The position numbers and the translations under genes are program-made. Positions 30,728 to 44,208 of a stretch of 64,000 bases of DNA are shown here, piece by piece; within the stretch, counting starts at the first letter, position 1, and the number at the start of each line of letters is the position of its first letter. This stretch comes from Sulfuricella sp. (GTDB taxonomy: Bacteria > Pseudomonadota > Gammaproteobacteria > Burkholderiales > Sulfuricellaceae), in the NCBI GenBank assembly GCA_028713975.1, contig JAQTNE010000014.1, positions 1-64,000 of the forward strand. The letters are read 5' to 3'. Under the pieces are notes generated by a model that was not told the origin of the DNA, did no database searches, and saw only the letters and a list, made by a program, of their open reading frames with translations.

Positions 30728-31219
30728 ATGAACAGGCCGCGCCTTTCCATCATCGCCGCGATGGCGAAAAACCGGGTCATCGGCATTAACAACACCTTGC
30801 CCTGGCGTCTGCCCGAAGACCTGAAGCACTTCAAGGCCCTGACCATTGGACACCACATCCTGATGGGACGGAAGACCTTTGACTCGCTTGGCAAACCCCT
30901 GCCGGGGCGCACATCCGTTGTCATCACCCGCTCCAGGAGTTTGCAGGTTCCCGGCTGCATCGTAGTGAACTCGATAAAAGAGGCTATCGCCGCCTGCAAT
31001 CAGGACGATGAAATTTTCATTATCGGCGGTGCAGAACTGTACCTTCAGGCGCTGGATGTCGCCGATCGCATCTACCTCACCGAGATTCAGGCGGAAGCCG
31101 AAGGCGACGCATGGTTCCCGGAATTCGACCGCGAGTTATGGCATGAAAGCGAGCGCAGTCCATGCAAATCTGGAAGCGGGCTGGGATATGATTTTGTGAT
31201 CTATGACAAAAAACGATGA
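30728..31219 (+). CDS. folA: Dihydrofolate reductase
   Basis: The product is 163 aa from MNRPRLS at 30728; the frame to 30707 begins with TTG and overlaps the chemoreceptor. LSIIAAMAKNRVIGINNTLPWRLPEDLKHF and MGRKTFDSLGKPLPGR define the family. It reduces dihydrofolate with NADPH, regenerating the cofactor used by ThyA. Confidence 0.95.
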   Translation: MNRPRLSIIAAMAKNRVIGINNTLPWRLPEDLKHFKALTIGHHILMGRKTFDSLGKPLPGRTSVVITRSRSLQVPGCIVVNSIKEAIAACNQDDEIFIIGGAELYLQALDVADRIYLTEIQAEAEGDAWFPEFDRELWHESERSPCKSGSGLGYDFVIYDKKR

Positions 31220-31233
31220 TTTCATCGTCGCAC

Positions 31234-31273
31234 ACCAATAAAAACGGCGGCCAAAGCCGCCGTTTTTATTGGT
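31234..31273. terminator. Bidirectional intrinsic terminator between folA and the decarboxylase gene
   Basis: A perfect 18-bp inverted repeat with a CAAA loop: AAAAACGGCGGC / GCCGCCGTTTTT with further A/T pairing outward. T-runs on both strands serve both convergent genes. Confidence 0.88.
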
Positions 31274-31286
31274 ATCGCGAAAAGCT

Positions 31287-33533
31287 TTACCCTTGCCGCA
31301 CGCAATCCACATAGTAACGTGATTTCCCGTTAAGGCTGTCCTTTACCAGCCCATGAATATCGGTCTCGAAACCGGGAAATTTTTCGTTGAAATCACGCGC
31401 AAATTTCAGGTAGCGGACGATGGTTTCATTGAAGCGTTCACCCGGAATCAGCAGGGGAATCCCCGGTGGATAGGGTGTCAGCAGCACACTGGTGACACGC
31501 CCGGCCAGGTCGTCGATCTCAACCCGGTCGATCTCGCGGTGCGCCATGCTGGCAAAAGCATCCGCCGGTTTCATCGCCGGTACCATGTCGGACAGATACA
31601 TCTCGGTAGTCAAGCGCGCCACGTCATTGGCCTTGTAGATACCGTGGATGCTGTCGCTGAGGTCCCTAAGCCCCATCCGCTCATAGCGCGGGTGCTTGCC
31701 GACGAATTCCGGCAGCACGCGCCACAGCGGCTGGTTACGATCATAGTCGTCCTTGAACTGCTGTAGCGCGGTCAACATGGTATTCCAGCGGCCCTTGGTA
31801 ATGCCGATGGTGAACATGATGAAGAACGAATAAAGACTGGTTTTTTCCACGATCACACCGTGTTCCGCCAGATATTTGGTGACGATGGCGGCAGGAATAC
31901 CAGAATCGGCAAAATCCCCGTCCACGTCCAGTCCCGGAGTGATGACGGTGGACTTGATCGGATCCAGCATGTTGAAGCCCGGAGCAAGATTGCCGAAGCC
32001 ATGCCAGCGATCGCCCTCGCGCAACATCCAGTCGTCGCGCTCGCCCATGCCTTCCTCGGCAAGATGATCCGGCCCCCACACTTTAAACCACCAGGAGTCG
32101 CCGAATTCCGCAGCCACCTTGCGCATGGCGCGGCGGAAATCCAGCGCTTCCAGAATCGACTCTTCCACCAGCGCGGTACCGCCGGGCGGCTCCATCATCG
32201 CCGCGGCCACGTCGCAGGAGGCGATGATGGCGTACTGCGGGCTGGTGGAAGTGTGCATCAGATAGGCTTCGTTGAATATGTCCCGATCCAGTTTGCGCGT
32301 TTCCGAATCCTGGATCAGGATTTGTGAAGCCTGGGACAGGCCCGCCAGCATCTTGTGGGTGGACTGGGTGGAGAACAGCATGGAGTTCTTGCAGCGCGGA
32401 CGGTCGCGGCCGATCGCATGCATGTTGCGATAAAAATCGTGGAACGTCGCATGAGGCAGCCAGGCTTCGTCGAAATGCAGGGTATCTATTTCGCCGTCCA
32501 GCATCGCCTTGAGGGTTTCAACGTTGTACAGGATGCCGTCGTAGGTGCTCTGGGTCAGGGTGAGCACACGCGGTTTGTTTTTTGCGCCGCGCGCGAAGGG
32601 GTTGGCCGCAATTTTCTTGCGGATGTTCTCCGGCTTGAATTCCTCCAGCGGAATCGGCCCGATAATGCCGTAATGGTTACGGGTTGGGGTGAGGAAAACC
32701 GGCACCGCGCCGGTCATGATAATCGCGTGCAAGATCGATTTGTGGCAGTTGCGATCCACCACCACCACATCGTCCGGCGCCACCGTGGAGTGCCACACCA
32801 TCTTGTTGGAGGTGGACGTGCCGTTGGTCACGAAAAACAGGTGGTCCGCATTGAAAATGCGCGCGGCATTGCGTTCGCTGGCCGCGACCGGGCCGGTATG
32901 GTCGAGCAATTGGCCCAGTTCATCCACCGCATTGCACACGTCGGCGCGCAGCATGTTCTCGCCGAAAAACTGGTGAAACATCTGCCCCACCGGGCTTTTC
33001 AGGAAAGCTACGCCGCCGGAATGGCCGGGGCAATGCCAGGAGTAGGAGCCGTCAGCGGCATAATGGGTCAGCGCACGGAAGAATGGCGGCGCCAACGTAT
33101 CCAGATAATCCTTTGCTTCCCGCACCACATAGCGCGCGATGAACTCCGGCGTATCCTCGAACATGTGGATGAAGCCGTGCAATTCCTTCAGCACATCATT
33201 CGGAATGTGGCGCGAGGTGCGGGTTTCACCGTACAGAAAAATCGGGATGTCGGCGTTGCGGCGACGGATTTCCACCACAAAGGCGCGAACCTGTGCCACC
33301 GCCTGCTCGGCCAGTTCCGGCGTGGTAAATTCCTCATCGTCAATCGACAGAATGAAGGCCGAAGCCCGGCTTTGCTGCTGTGCGAAGGAAGTCAGGTCGC
33401 CGTAACTGGTGGCGCCCAGCACTTCCAGCCCCTCCTCCTCGATTGCCTTGACCAGTACGCGGACACCTATTCCGCTGGCATTCTCTGAGCGGAAATCTTC
33501 GTCGATGATGACAATGGGGAAACGAAAGCGCAT
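31287..33533 (-). CDS. Orn/Lys/Arg decarboxylase, PLP-dependent (AdiA/SpeF-like)
   Basis: The product is 748 aa. It has an N-terminal receiver-like wing domain, a PLP domain with the Schiff-base lysine in STQSTHKML and HFDEAW upstream, and a C-terminal domain ending near LTPYPPGIPLLIPGE. The fold is that of inducible bacterial amino acid decarboxylases; substrate (Arg, Lys or Orn) cannot be read from sequence. It makes polyamines or consumes protons. Confidence 0.88.
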   Translation of the reverse strand: MRFRFPIVIIDEDFRSENASGIGVRVLVKAIEEEGLEVLGATSYGDLTSFAQQQSRASAFILSIDDEEFTTPELAEQAVAQVRAFVVEIRRRNADIPIFLYGETRTSRHIPNDVLKELHGFIHMFEDTPEFIARYVVREAKDYLDTLAPPFFRALTHYAADGSYSWHCPGHSGGVAFLKSPVGQMFHQFFGENMLRADVCNAVDELGQLLDHTGPVAASERNAARIFNADHLFFVTNGTSTSNKMVWHSTVAPDDVVVVDRNCHKSILHAIIMTGAVPVFLTPTRNHYGIIGPIPLEEFKPENIRKKIAANPFARGAKNKPRVLTLTQSTYDGILYNVETLKAMLDGEIDTLHFDEAWLPHATFHDFYRNMHAIGRDRPRCKNSMLFSTQSTHKMLAGLSQASQILIQDSETRKLDRDIFNEAYLMHTSTSPQYAIIASCDVAAAMMEPPGGTALVEESILEALDFRRAMRKVAAEFGDSWWFKVWGPDHLAEEGMGERDDWMLREGDRWHGFGNLAPGFNMLDPIKSTVITPGLDVDGDFADSGIPAAIVTKYLAEHGVIVEKTSLYSFFIMFTIGITKGRWNTMLTALQQFKDDYDRNQPLWRVLPEFVGKHPRYERMGLRDLSDSIHGIYKANDVARLTTEMYLSDMVPAMKPADAFASMAHREIDRVEIDDLAGRVTSVLLTPYPPGIPLLIPGERFNETIVRYLKFARDFNEKFPGFETDIHGLVKDSLNGKSRYYVDCVRQG

Positions 33534-33558
33534 GAAAAACTCCTGAAAAACCTGTTTA

Positions 33559-33642
33559 ACCGCAGAGGACGTGGAGGATGCAGAAAAATAAAAATTCCGT
33601 TTTTCCTCCGCACCCTTTGTATCCTAATGGGTGTCTGCGGTG
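33559..33642. repeat. CCGCAGAGG-type palindromic element (copy 4)
   Basis: Left arm AACCGCAGAGGACGTGGAGG, right arm ending GTCTGCGGTG. It lies between dcd and the decarboxylase gene on the same strand and is partly degraded. Confidence 0.75.
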
Positions 33643-33650
33643 AATAGCCG

Positions 33651-34217
33651 TTAAATTTTCGGCAGTGTCACGCCGTGCTGGCCTTGATACTTGCCGGCAC
33701 GATCCTTATATGAGGTTTCGCATACCTCATCAGACTCAAAAAACAACACTTGAGCCACGCCCTCATTGGCGTATATCTTGGCAGGCAGCGGCGTGGTATT
33801 GGAAAATTCCAGGGTCACATAGCCTTCCCATTCCGGCTCGAACGGCGTCACGTTGACGATGATGCCGCAGCGCGCATAGGTGGACTTGCCCAGGCAGATT
33901 GTCAGCACGTTGCGCGGAATGCGGAAATATTCCAGGGTGCGCGCCAGGACGAATGAATTGGGCGGAATGATGCAGACATCACTCTTGATATCGACAAACG
34001 AGTTGGGATCGAAATTTTTCGGGTCAACGATGGTGGAATTGATGTTGGTAAACAGCTTGAACTCGTTCGAGCAGCGGATATCGTAGCCGTAGCTGGAAGT
34101 GCCATAGGAAACGATGCGCTTGCCGTCGACTTCCTTCACCTGGCCCGGTTCAAACGGCTCGATCATACCGTGCTGTTCCGCCATCCTGCGAATCCATTTG
34201 TCTGCTTTAATGCTCAT
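33651..34217 (-). CDS. dcd: dCTP deaminase
   Basis: The product is 188 aa from the second ATG (34217); a first ATG at 34220 is equally possible. The family core [30 protein letters not shown] holds the catalytic Glu, and [11 protein letters not shown] is the usual C-terminus. It converts dCTP to dUTP for dTMP synthesis. It lies after mrp on the minus strand. Confidence 0.95.
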   Translation of the reverse strand: MSIKADKWIRRMAEQHGMIEPFEPGQVKEVDGKRIVSYGTSSYGYDIRCSNEFKLFTNINSTIVDPKNFDPNSFVDIKSDVCIIPPNSFVLARTLEYFRIPRNVLTICLGKSTYARCGIIVNVTPFEPEWEGYVTLEFSNTTPLPAKIYANEGVAQVLFFESDEVCETSYKDRAGKYQGQHGVTLPKI

Positions 34218-34304
34218 CATTCACCCTTGGGAGATCGGTCAGCCGCCAGCTAAAACGGCCAGCACTGAGGCTGACCGCTACAAAGCCGACTGTTGATCGT
34301 TGGT

Positions 34305-35399
34305 TTACGTATTCTGAATCACAATATTAGGGAAGCGCGCACTGAAATCCTGCGCCTGCTCGGCGATTTTCATCGCGGTGCGGCGCGCGATTTCCTTGTA
34401 GATCTGCGCAACGCGTCCGTCCGGGTCGGCGACCACCGGCGGCTTGCCGTCGTCGGTCTGCTGGCGGATGTTGATATCCAGCGGCAGGGCGCCGAGGAAT
34501 TCGACATTGAAGTCCTGGCACATTTTCTCGCCGCCGCCAGTGCCGAAAATACGCTCCTCATGACCACAGTTGGTGCAAATGTGCAGGCTCATGTTTTCCA
34601 CGATGCCGACGATGGGGATACCCACCTTCTCGAACATCTTGAGACCCTTGCGCGCATCCAGCATGGCGACGTCCTGCGGGGTGGTGACGATCACGGCGCC
34701 GGTCACCGGCACGCGCTGCGCCAGCGTCAGCTGGATGTCGCCGGTACCCGGCGGCAAGTCCACCACCAGGTAATCCAGATCGTGCCAGTTGGTGTCGTTG
34801 AGAAGCTGCTCCAGCGCCTGGGTGACCATCGGGCCGCGCCACACCATGGGTTGGTCCGGGTCAATCAAGAAACCAATGGACATGGCTTGCAGGCCGTGCG
34901 CCTTCAATGGCTCCAGTTTCTTGCCATCGGCGGAGGTTTCGGGGCGGTCGTCTTTGATGCCCAGCATCAGGGGTTGCGACGGGCCGTAGATGTCGGCATC
35001 CAGAATGCCCACGTTCGCGCCCTCGGCAGCCAGCGCCAGCGCCAGGTTCACCGCGGTGGTGGACTTGCCCACGCCGCCCTTGCCGGAGGCCACGGCGATG
35101 ATGTTCTTGATGCCCGGGATCAGCTTGACGCCGCGCTGCACGCTATGGGAAACGATGCTGGAAGAAACGTTGACCGTGACGCTGCCCACGCCGGGGATGC
35201 TTTTCAGCTTGTCGGATACCAGGGTACGCATGCTTTCAATCACGCTTTTGGCCGGGTAACCAAGAACGATGTCGAGCGACACCTTGTCGCCGTCGATCTT
35301 GATGTTTTTGGCCGACTTGCTGCTGACGAAGTCCTTCTTGGTATTCGGGTCGGTAATTTCTTTCAGTGCCGCTTGCACCTGTTGTTCTGAAACGGACAT
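34305..35399 (-). CDS. mrp: Mrp/ApbC/NBP35-family iron-sulfur carrier ATPase
   Basis: The product is about 364 aa from MSVSEQQV at 35399, preceded by AAGGAG. An N-terminal MIP18/DUF59 domain (1-90) precedes the deviant Walker A SGKGGVGKSTTAVNLALALA. CTNCGHEERIFG carries the CxxC that binds an Fe-S cluster. It helps deliver Fe-S clusters. Divergent from metG, a common pairing. Confidence 0.93.
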   Translation of the reverse strand: MSVSEQQVQAALKEITDPNTKKDFVSSKSAKNIKIDGDKVSLDIVLGYPAKSVIESMRTLVSDKLKSIPGVGSVTVNVSSSIVSHSVQRGVKLIPGIKNIIAVASGKGGVGKSTTAVNLALALAAEGANVGILDADIYGPSQPLMLGIKDDRPETSADGKKLEPLKAHGLQAMSIGFLIDPDQPMVWRGPMVTQALEQLLNDTNWHDLDYLVVDLPPGTGDIQLTLAQRVPVTGAVIVTTPQDVAMLDARKGLKMFEKVGIPIVGIVENMSLHICTNCGHEERIFGTGGGEKMCQDFNVEFLGALPLDINIRQQTDDGKPPVVADPDGRVAQIYKEIARRTAMKIAEQAQDFSARFPNIVIQNT

Positions 35400-35547
35400 G
35401 CTTACTCCTTGAGTGGGACTCATTTTTTGCATATTGCCCAGATACCCGGAGGGCATCAAGAGGCAAAAAATGAAAGTTTAACGAATAATTGGGCTTGCTA
35501 CCACGGTTTGTTACAATTAGGGTCTTTCGAGTTCCTGACAAACCGCA

Positions 35548-37725
35548 ATGAAACGCAAGATACTGGTCACCAGCGCCCTGCCCTACGCCAACGGCAGCAT
35601 TCACCTCGGTCATTTGGTCGAATACATCCAGACCGATATTTGGGTGCGTTTTCAGAAAATGCAAGGGCACGACTGCCATTATGTGTGCGCCGACGACACC
35701 CACGGCACCCCCATCATGCTGCGCGCCCAAGCCGAGGGCATCACCCCGGAAGCGCTGATCGAGCGCGTCTGGCACGAGCACAAGGCGGATTTCGACGGCT
35801 TCCACATCGAATTCGACAACTTCTATTCGACCAATACGCCCGAAACCCGACACTACGCCGACGACATCTACCTCAAGCTGAAAGCGGCGGGCCTGATCGA
35901 AGTGCGCTCGGTCGAGCAATACTACGACCCAGTCAAGGAAATGTTCCTGCCGGATCGCTTCATCAAGGGCGAATGTCCAAAATGCCACGCCAAGGATCAA
36001 TACGGCGACTCCTGCGAAGCCTGCGGCACTACCTACTCGCCCACCGACCTGATCGAGCCCTATTCCGCCGTATCCGGCGCCAAGCCGGTGCGAAAGGCTT
36101 CCGACCACTATTTCTTCCGACTGTCCGACCCGCGCTGCCGCGACTTCCTCAAGCGGTGGATCGCCGATCCGCGCCACGTCCAGCCCGAGGCCGCCAACAA
36201 GCTCAACGAATGGCTGGAATCCGGCCTGTCCGACTGGGACATCTCGCGCGATGCGCCCTACTTCGGCTTCGAGATTCCCGACGCACCGGGCAAATATTAT
36301 TACGTCTGGCTGGATGCGCCGATTGGCTACATGGGCAGCTTCCGTAACTTTTGCGACAAGCTATCGACCAAGAATGGGCAGCCCGCCGAGACGATTTTCA
36401 ACGAATACTGGGGCAAGGACTCGTCCACCGAGGTCTACCATTTCATCGGCAAGGACATCCTCTATTTCCACGCCCTGTTCTGGCCCGCCGAGCTGGAGCA
36501 TGCCGGCTACCGCACCCCCACAGGCGTGTTCGCCCATGGCTTCCTCACCGTCAACGGCCAGAAAATGTCCAAGTCGCGCGGCACTTTCATCACCGCCGCC
36601 AGCTACCGCAAGCACCTCAACCCCGAGCAGTTACGCTACTACTTCGCCGCCAAGCTCAACAGCAGCATCGAGGACATCGACCTGAGCCTGGAAGATTTCA
36701 CGGCACGGGTGAACAGCGATCTGATCGGCAAGTATGTGAATATCGCCTCGCGCTCTGCCGGCTTCATCACCAAACGCTTCGACGGCAAGCTCGCGCCGAT
36801 CTCCGAGCCTGCGCTGCTCCAACAGTTGCAGGCAGCAGCGCAGGATATTGCCGCCCAGTACGAGGCCCGCGAATACGGCAAGGCGCTGCGCGACATCATG
36901 CGCCTGACCGATCTCGCCAACCAGTATGTGGACGAGAACAAGCCCTGGGAACTAGCCAAGCAGGAAGGCATGGAAGCCAGGCTGCACGAGGTGTGCTCCG
37001 CCAGCCTCAACCTGTTCCGCCTGCTCACGCTCTACCTCAAGCCGGTGCTGCCCAAGCTGGCGGCCAATGTGGAAGCGTTCCTCAACATTCCGCCATTAAG
37101 CTGGCAGGATGCACAAAAACTGCTGCCGGCAGGCCATGCCATCAATGCCTACCAGCACCTCATGACCCGTATCGACCCGAAACAGGTGGAATCCATGATC
37201 GAAGAAAACAAGGCCTCACTGGCGTCGGCACCCTCTCCCGTGAGGCATGCCGAGAAACAAGTGCATGAAACCAAGGCCGCAAGCCCCTCACCCCAACCCT
37301 CTGATGGAACTACTAGCCATTCGACTAAGCCCGCAAGCGGGCAAGTCGCTGGTTATCCCCAAGGGGGCGAGGGAGCAAGCGTAGGCGCTGTTGCGCCGCT
37401 TATTTCGATCGATGATTTCTCCAAGATCGACCTGCGCATCGCCAAGATCGTTAACGCCGAGCACCTCGAAGGCGCGGACAAGCTGTTGAAGCTGACGCTG
37501 GACATCGGCGAGGAGAAACCGCGCACCGTGTTCGCCGGCATCAAGTCGGCTTATGCGCCGGAAAGCCTGATCGGGCGGCACACCATCATGGTCGCCAACC
37601 TCGCGCCGCGCAAAATGAAATTCGGTTTGTCTGAAGGGATGGTGCTGGCGGCCTCCGGTAGCGAGCCGGGCCTGTTCATCCTCAGCCCGGACGAGGGCGC
37701 CAAACCGGGGATGCGCGTCAAGTAA
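35548..37725 (+). CDS. metG: Methionyl-tRNA synthetase
   Basis: The product is 725 aa. The HIGH-type motif is [13 protein letters not shown], the zinc knuckles are [18 protein letters not shown] and the KMSKS loop is [13 protein letters not shown]-terminal EMAP-like tRNA-binding domain (about 615-725) begins [11 protein letters not shown]. The linker (about 575-610) is low-complexity and contains a REP-like repeat in frame (37284-37373). Confidence 0.96.
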   Translation: MKRKILVTSALPYANGSIHLGHLVEYIQTDIWVRFQKMQGHDCHYVCADDTHGTPIMLRAQAEGITPEALIERVWHEHKADFDGFHIEFDNFYSTNTPETRHYADDIYLKLKAAGLIEVRSVEQYYDPVKEMFLPDRFIKGECPKCHAKDQYGDSCEACGTTYSPTDLIEPYSAVSGAKPVRKASDHYFFRLSDPRCRDFLKRWIADPRHVQPEAANKLNEWLESGLSDWDISRDAPYFGFEIPDAPGKYYYVWLDAPIGYMGSFRNFCDKLSTKNGQPAETIFNEYWGKDSSTEVYHFIGKDILYFHALFWPAELEHAGYRTPTGVFAHGFLTVNGQKMSKSRGTFITAASYRKHLNPEQLRYYFAAKLNSSIEDIDLSLEDFTARVNSDLIGKYVNIASRSAGFITKRFDGKLAPISEPALLQQLQAAAQDIAAQYEAREYGKALRDIMRLTDLANQYVDENKPWELAKQEGMEARLHEVCSASLNLFRLLTLYLKPVLPKLAANVEAFLNIPPLSWQDAQKLLPAGHAINAYQHLMTRIDPKQVESMIEENKASLASAPSPVRHAEKQVHETKAASPSPQPSDGTTSHSTKPASGQVAGYPQGGEGASVGAVAPLISIDDFSKIDLRIAKIVNAEHLEGADKLLKLTLDIGEEKPRTVFAGIKSAYAPESLIGRHTIMVANLAPRKMKFGLSEGMVLAASGSEPGLFILSPDEGAKPGMRVK
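37284..37373. repeat. REP-like element inside the metG linker
   Basis: The segment starts CCCCTCACCCCAACCC and ends CCCCAAGGGGGCGAGGG, matching the arms of the MITE interior. Between them is a GCCCGC/GCGGGC hairpin (37329-37342). It keeps the reading frame, encoding a Pro/Ser/Gly-rich linker between enzyme core and tRNA-binding domain. Confidence 0.7.
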
Positions 37726-37798
37726 GCCTATCCACTTGACATCCCGCCACGGCTGACGAATCATGCTCAATGTCAAAACTACGCACGGTACGACAACA

Positions 37799-38272
37799 AT
37801 GAAAACAGCAATACACCGCTCTGTCTTGATGTCCCTGCTGGTCATTTCCGCAGCGCTATTTGCCGGCTGTGCCGCGATCAACCAGCCGGTAGTCGGGCCC
37901 ACCTCAGCCGACCAGAAAGCGGGTACTGCGCCGTCCAATGCGCTGCCGATTTCCGACATACCGATCCCGGCAGGCGCCCGGCTGGACAGCGAGAATTCGC
38001 TCATCATGGGCGCGCAGGATCGCTGGCTGGGCCGCCTTGTGATCAAGGCAGATGCTTCGCCGACCGAAGCCTATAATCACTTCAACAATGGCATGCCCAC
38101 CTTCGGCTGGACAGTGGTCACCGCCGTGCAGGCCAGGATCAGCACCCTGATTTTCATGCGCAGCGACCGCGTGGCAGCGATCCAGATCGAGCCGACCACG
38201 CTGAATGGATCGAATATTTCCATTACCATTTCACCCCGCCAGCCCGGAACCGAGCCGGCCAAGCAGAAGTAG
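37799..38272 (+). CDS. Hypothetical lipoprotein
   Basis: The product is about 157 aa from the ATG at 37799. A signal peptide ends in the lipobox LFAGC (Cys about 24). The mature part has no recognised domain; an alternating beta pattern appears in its second half. Its neighbours (metG, a DsrE protein) give no clue. The upstream start at 37763 is less likely as it spoils the signal peptide. Confidence 0.65.
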   Translation: MKTAIHRSVLMSLLVISAALFAGCAAINQPVVGPTSADQKAGTAPSNALPISDIPIPAGARLDSENSLIMGAQDRWLGRLVIKADASPTEAYNHFNNGMPTFGWTVVTAVQARISTLIFMRSDRVAAIQIEPTTLNGSNISITISPRQPGTEPAKQK

Positions 38273-38274
38273 TT

Positions 38275-38706
38275 TCAAGGCTTGAGATAGGCGTAGCCTT
38301 CCCTCGACTGCAACCTGCCGATCTCGGCCACGCCCGAGGGAACTATTTTGGCACCCTGGAGTACCATCTTCGGGTCAATTTTGCGTGCCTTGAGCGTGTT
38401 GTTGCACACCCGGAAATCCACGCCGCGCGCCATCAACTCTTCCACCGTAATATTGTAGGGATTGCCGTTCTTGTCCTGCGCACCATCCAGCAGAAAGTCC
38501 ACGCCATTGCCATGAGCCACCACCACGATCTTCACCTTGTCTTCAGTGGCGTTGAGATGATTACGGATATTACCCAGCGCAGCCCTGGCTACCGTACTGT
38601 CGTTGATATGGTAAAGCACTTTTTCTTCGTCAGAGGCCGCAGTCGCGATACTGAAAAAGCCGACAAAAACTGCGGCAACGAACACATTTGTGAAACGCTT
38701 TATCAT
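38275..38706 (-). CDS. Exported DsrE/DsrF-like protein
   Basis: The product is about 143 aa from the ATG at 38706. A signal peptide (1-24) precedes a DsrE-like fold: KVLYHINDS, then VKIVVVAHGNGVDFLL, and a cysteine in GVDFRVCNNTLKARKI. Relatives handle sulfur or bind small ligands. A periplasmic sulfur-related role is plausible in a sulfur-oxidising host, but unproven. Confidence 0.78.
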   Translation of the reverse strand: MIKRFTNVFVAAVFVGFFSIATAASDEEKVLYHINDSTVARAALGNIRNHLNATEDKVKIVVVAHGNGVDFLLDGAQDKNGNPYNITVEELMARGVDFRVCNNTLKARKIDPKMVLQGAKIVPSGVAEIGRLQSREGYAYLKP

Positions 38707-38862
38707 GGTGAGCCTCCGTTGGTTGAATCTCGATTGTGGCCCCACTCTAATCCCGGACGCCCCAAATGTAAACCGCAAAAAACACGCACAATACATTGAT
38801 TATTAATTAGATAATAAAGACAATCCGATCCCGTTAACCGGGTTGAATGGAACCATCAACAC

Positions 38863-39138
38863 ATGAAAACCACCCAAAGTCTAAAAATCTTCGGTCGGGT
38901 GCAAGGGGTCTACTTTCGCGAATCCATGAGCCAGCAGGCTCGGCAATTCGGCGTCACCGGCTGGGTCAGGAACAACCGGGACGGCACGGTGGAAGCGGTG
39001 GTTCAGGGAACGGCAACGGCGGTTGCCGCCATCATCGAATGGGCCGGGATCGGGCCGGAACTGGCGCGGGTGGATCGAGTTGAGATAAGCGAAAGCTCTG
39101 GCGATTACGCCGGTTTTGAACGCGCGGGTACCGTCTAA
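38863..39138 (+). CDS. acyP: Acylphosphatase
   Basis: The product is 91 aa. GRVQGVYFRESMSQQARQFGVTGWVRNNRDGTVEAVVQG carries the catalytic Arg and Asn of this family. It hydrolyses carboxyl-phosphate bonds. Its 3' end overlaps the convergent cupin gene by 4 bases. Confidence 0.93.
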   Translation: MKTTQSLKIFGRVQGVYFRESMSQQARQFGVTGWVRNNRDGTVEAVVQGTATAVAAIIEWAGIGPELARVDRVEISESSGDYAGFERAGTV

Positions 39139-39608
39139 AACATCGCCTTGAGAAAAGCCAGATAAGCCGCAGCTCCAGGCTCGCCCTCGGCGGGCGCCCA
39201 TGTGGCCTTTTCTTCCGGCTTGAGCGCCAGGTAAGGGCCGGACTTGGCCTCAAAAAATACGCTGCCGGGTTCCAGCGCCACTACTGCGTGAAACACGCCG
39301 TGAGCGATGTTCACTCCGACTGCCTCGCCGTTCGGCGACAGGCTCGCCACCTCGGTCACGCCGCCGGCCTCATCGAAAAAAGCCACTCCGATGCGCCCGG
39401 CAAGCACGATGATGGATTCATCCTTGCTCGCATCCGCATGGCAGTGCGGCTGGATGTAGGAATCGGGCTCCATGGCATTGAGCAGGCGATGGCTCGCATC
39501 CGACTCGGCGGCATGGAAGTTGAAATTCTTGCGCCGGCGCGGCGAGGCATTGGCTTCCGCCACGACCTGATCCAGCAATGCGCGGTTGATGATGCGAGGG
39601 CTATTCAT
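39135..39608 (-). CDS. WbuC-family cupin-fold metalloprotein
   Basis: The product is about 157 aa from MNSPRIIN at 39608. The cupin metal ligands appear in QPHCHADASKDESI and later in HGVFHAVVAL. The segment RRRKNFNFHAAESDASHRLLNAMEPDSYIQPH is typical of WbuC, often found in O-antigen loci. The function is unknown. The upstream extension to 39755 has no supporting features. Confidence 0.85.
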   Translation of the reverse strand: MNSPRIINRALLDQVVAEANASPRRRKNFNFHAAESDASHRLLNAMEPDSYIQPHCHADASKDESIIVLAGRIGVAFFDEAGGVTEVASLSPNGEAVGVNIAHGVFHAVVALEPGSVFFEAKSGPYLALKPEEKATWAPAEGEPGAAAYLAFLKAMF

Positions 39609-39667
39609 ATCGGCTTTCGCGGGAAAACTGCCATGATACCCGATGCCGCTAAAGGCAAAAAATGGGC

Positions 39668-39702
39668 AAAAAAAACGCGGTTGGCTGTGAAGCCTAACCG
39701 CG
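39668..39702 (-). terminator. Intrinsic terminator downstream of dnaE
   Basis: On the minus strand a CGCGGTTAGGCT / AGCCAACCGCG hairpin (39676-39702) is followed by eight T's. It lies 136 bases after the dnaE stop and between dnaE and the cupin gene. The remaining gap shows no further gene. Confidence 0.8.
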
Positions 39703-39837
39703 CCTGAAGTCCACCGATTAAGGAGGATGGAGGAGACAACGCCAAAACTACCCAACTAAATGAGTAGCTCAAGTTATTAGCATTGTCTAATATTAGAATA
39801 ATCTTTGCAAGCATTTTCCTGAAATTTGCCTAACCGG

Positions 39838-43356
<3,519 letters not shown>

Positions 43357-43462
43357 AAGGCGATATTTTACCACCATGACACGCGCCGGGCAGTTTATCC
43401 TGAGATGGTCACGTTGAAGGGCTGAAACAGCGCGACCCCGCGGTGAATTTGTTCTCCTCAGT

Positions 43463-43648
43463 TCAGTGAGCGGGAATCCGTGTTGGGTTTTTGTCCATCC
43501 GCAGGAAATCGAAGACTGCAAGGACTGTCAGTCGGTTCTTGATGGGTTCGGCTCCCGCTTCCTTCCGCCAACGATCCAGGCTGGTCTGGAAGTAGCGAGC
43601 TGTTTTCCATGTAACTGTTTGACGGCTGCTTGAGCAACCTGCCAGCCA
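43463..43648 (-). pseudogene. Unassigned start-less coding remnant
   Basis: A 61-codon frame with protein-like composition (RYFQTSLDRWRKEAGAEP, then LAVFDFLRMDKNPTRIPAH) runs from just after a TGA to a TGA and has no usable start. It may be the 3' fragment of a small gene. The family is not recognised. It fills the gap between yjbQ and dnaE. Confidence 0.3.
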
Positions 43649-43670
43649 TCAGTTACGCGCTATATAAGGC

Positions 43671-44090
43671 TCACTCCCCAATCAAATGCAGCATGACATT
43701 GCGCGACCGCGATTCATAGCGATGTTCATAAACAAAAATGCCCTGCCAGGTACCCAGCACCGGCGCACCATCGACGACGGGGATGGAGAGATGGGTTTGG
43801 GTCAGCGCAGTGCGCACATGGGCGGCCATATCGTCCTTCCCCTCCTGACGGTGCTGAAAAATCGAATCGCCATCCGGCACCAGCCGCGCGAGGAACCGCT
43901 CGAGGTCAGCCTGTACACTGGGATCGGCATTCTCCTGAATCATCAGACTGGCGGAAGTATGGCGCATAAACACCGTCAACATACCCGAATGGACGCCGCT
44001 TGAACGTACCCACAGGCGGATTTCCTGGGTAATTTCGTACATCCCCCTGCCCGGGGTGGGAACTGAAATCTGGTGATGCGCCTGACGCAT
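43671..44090 (-). CDS. YjbQ/UPF0047 family protein
   Basis: The product is 139 aa. The signature MLTVFMRHTSASLMIQENADPSVQADLERFL and the C-terminal WQGIFVYEHR define the family; some members show thiamine-phosphate synthase activity. It follows the modE terminator on the same strand and probably has its own promoter. Confidence 0.92.
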   Translation of the reverse strand: MRQAHHQISVPTPGRGMYEITQEIRLWVRSSGVHSGMLTVFMRHTSASLMIQENADPSVQADLERFLARLVPDGDSIFQHRQEGKDDMAAHVRTALTQTHLSIPVVDGAPVLGTWQGIFVYEHRYESRSRNVMLHLIGE

Positions 44091-44102
44091 GGGGTATCCA
44101 CA

Positions 44103-44141
44103 ATAAAAAAATCGGCAAGGATGGATTTTACATCCTTGCCG
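44103..44141 (-). terminator. Intrinsic terminator after modE
   Basis: On the minus strand an 11-bp stem CGGCAAGGATG / CATCCTTGCCG with a 7-base loop is followed by ATTTTTTTATT. It ends the TonB-receptor/nifQ/modE operon before yjbQ. Confidence 0.85.
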
Positions 44142-44208
44142 GCGGGTGAATGAAATCAGTCTTTTCTGGTTGTCCGAACATCGTCGCCGATTCTTGACGC
44201 GATACCAA

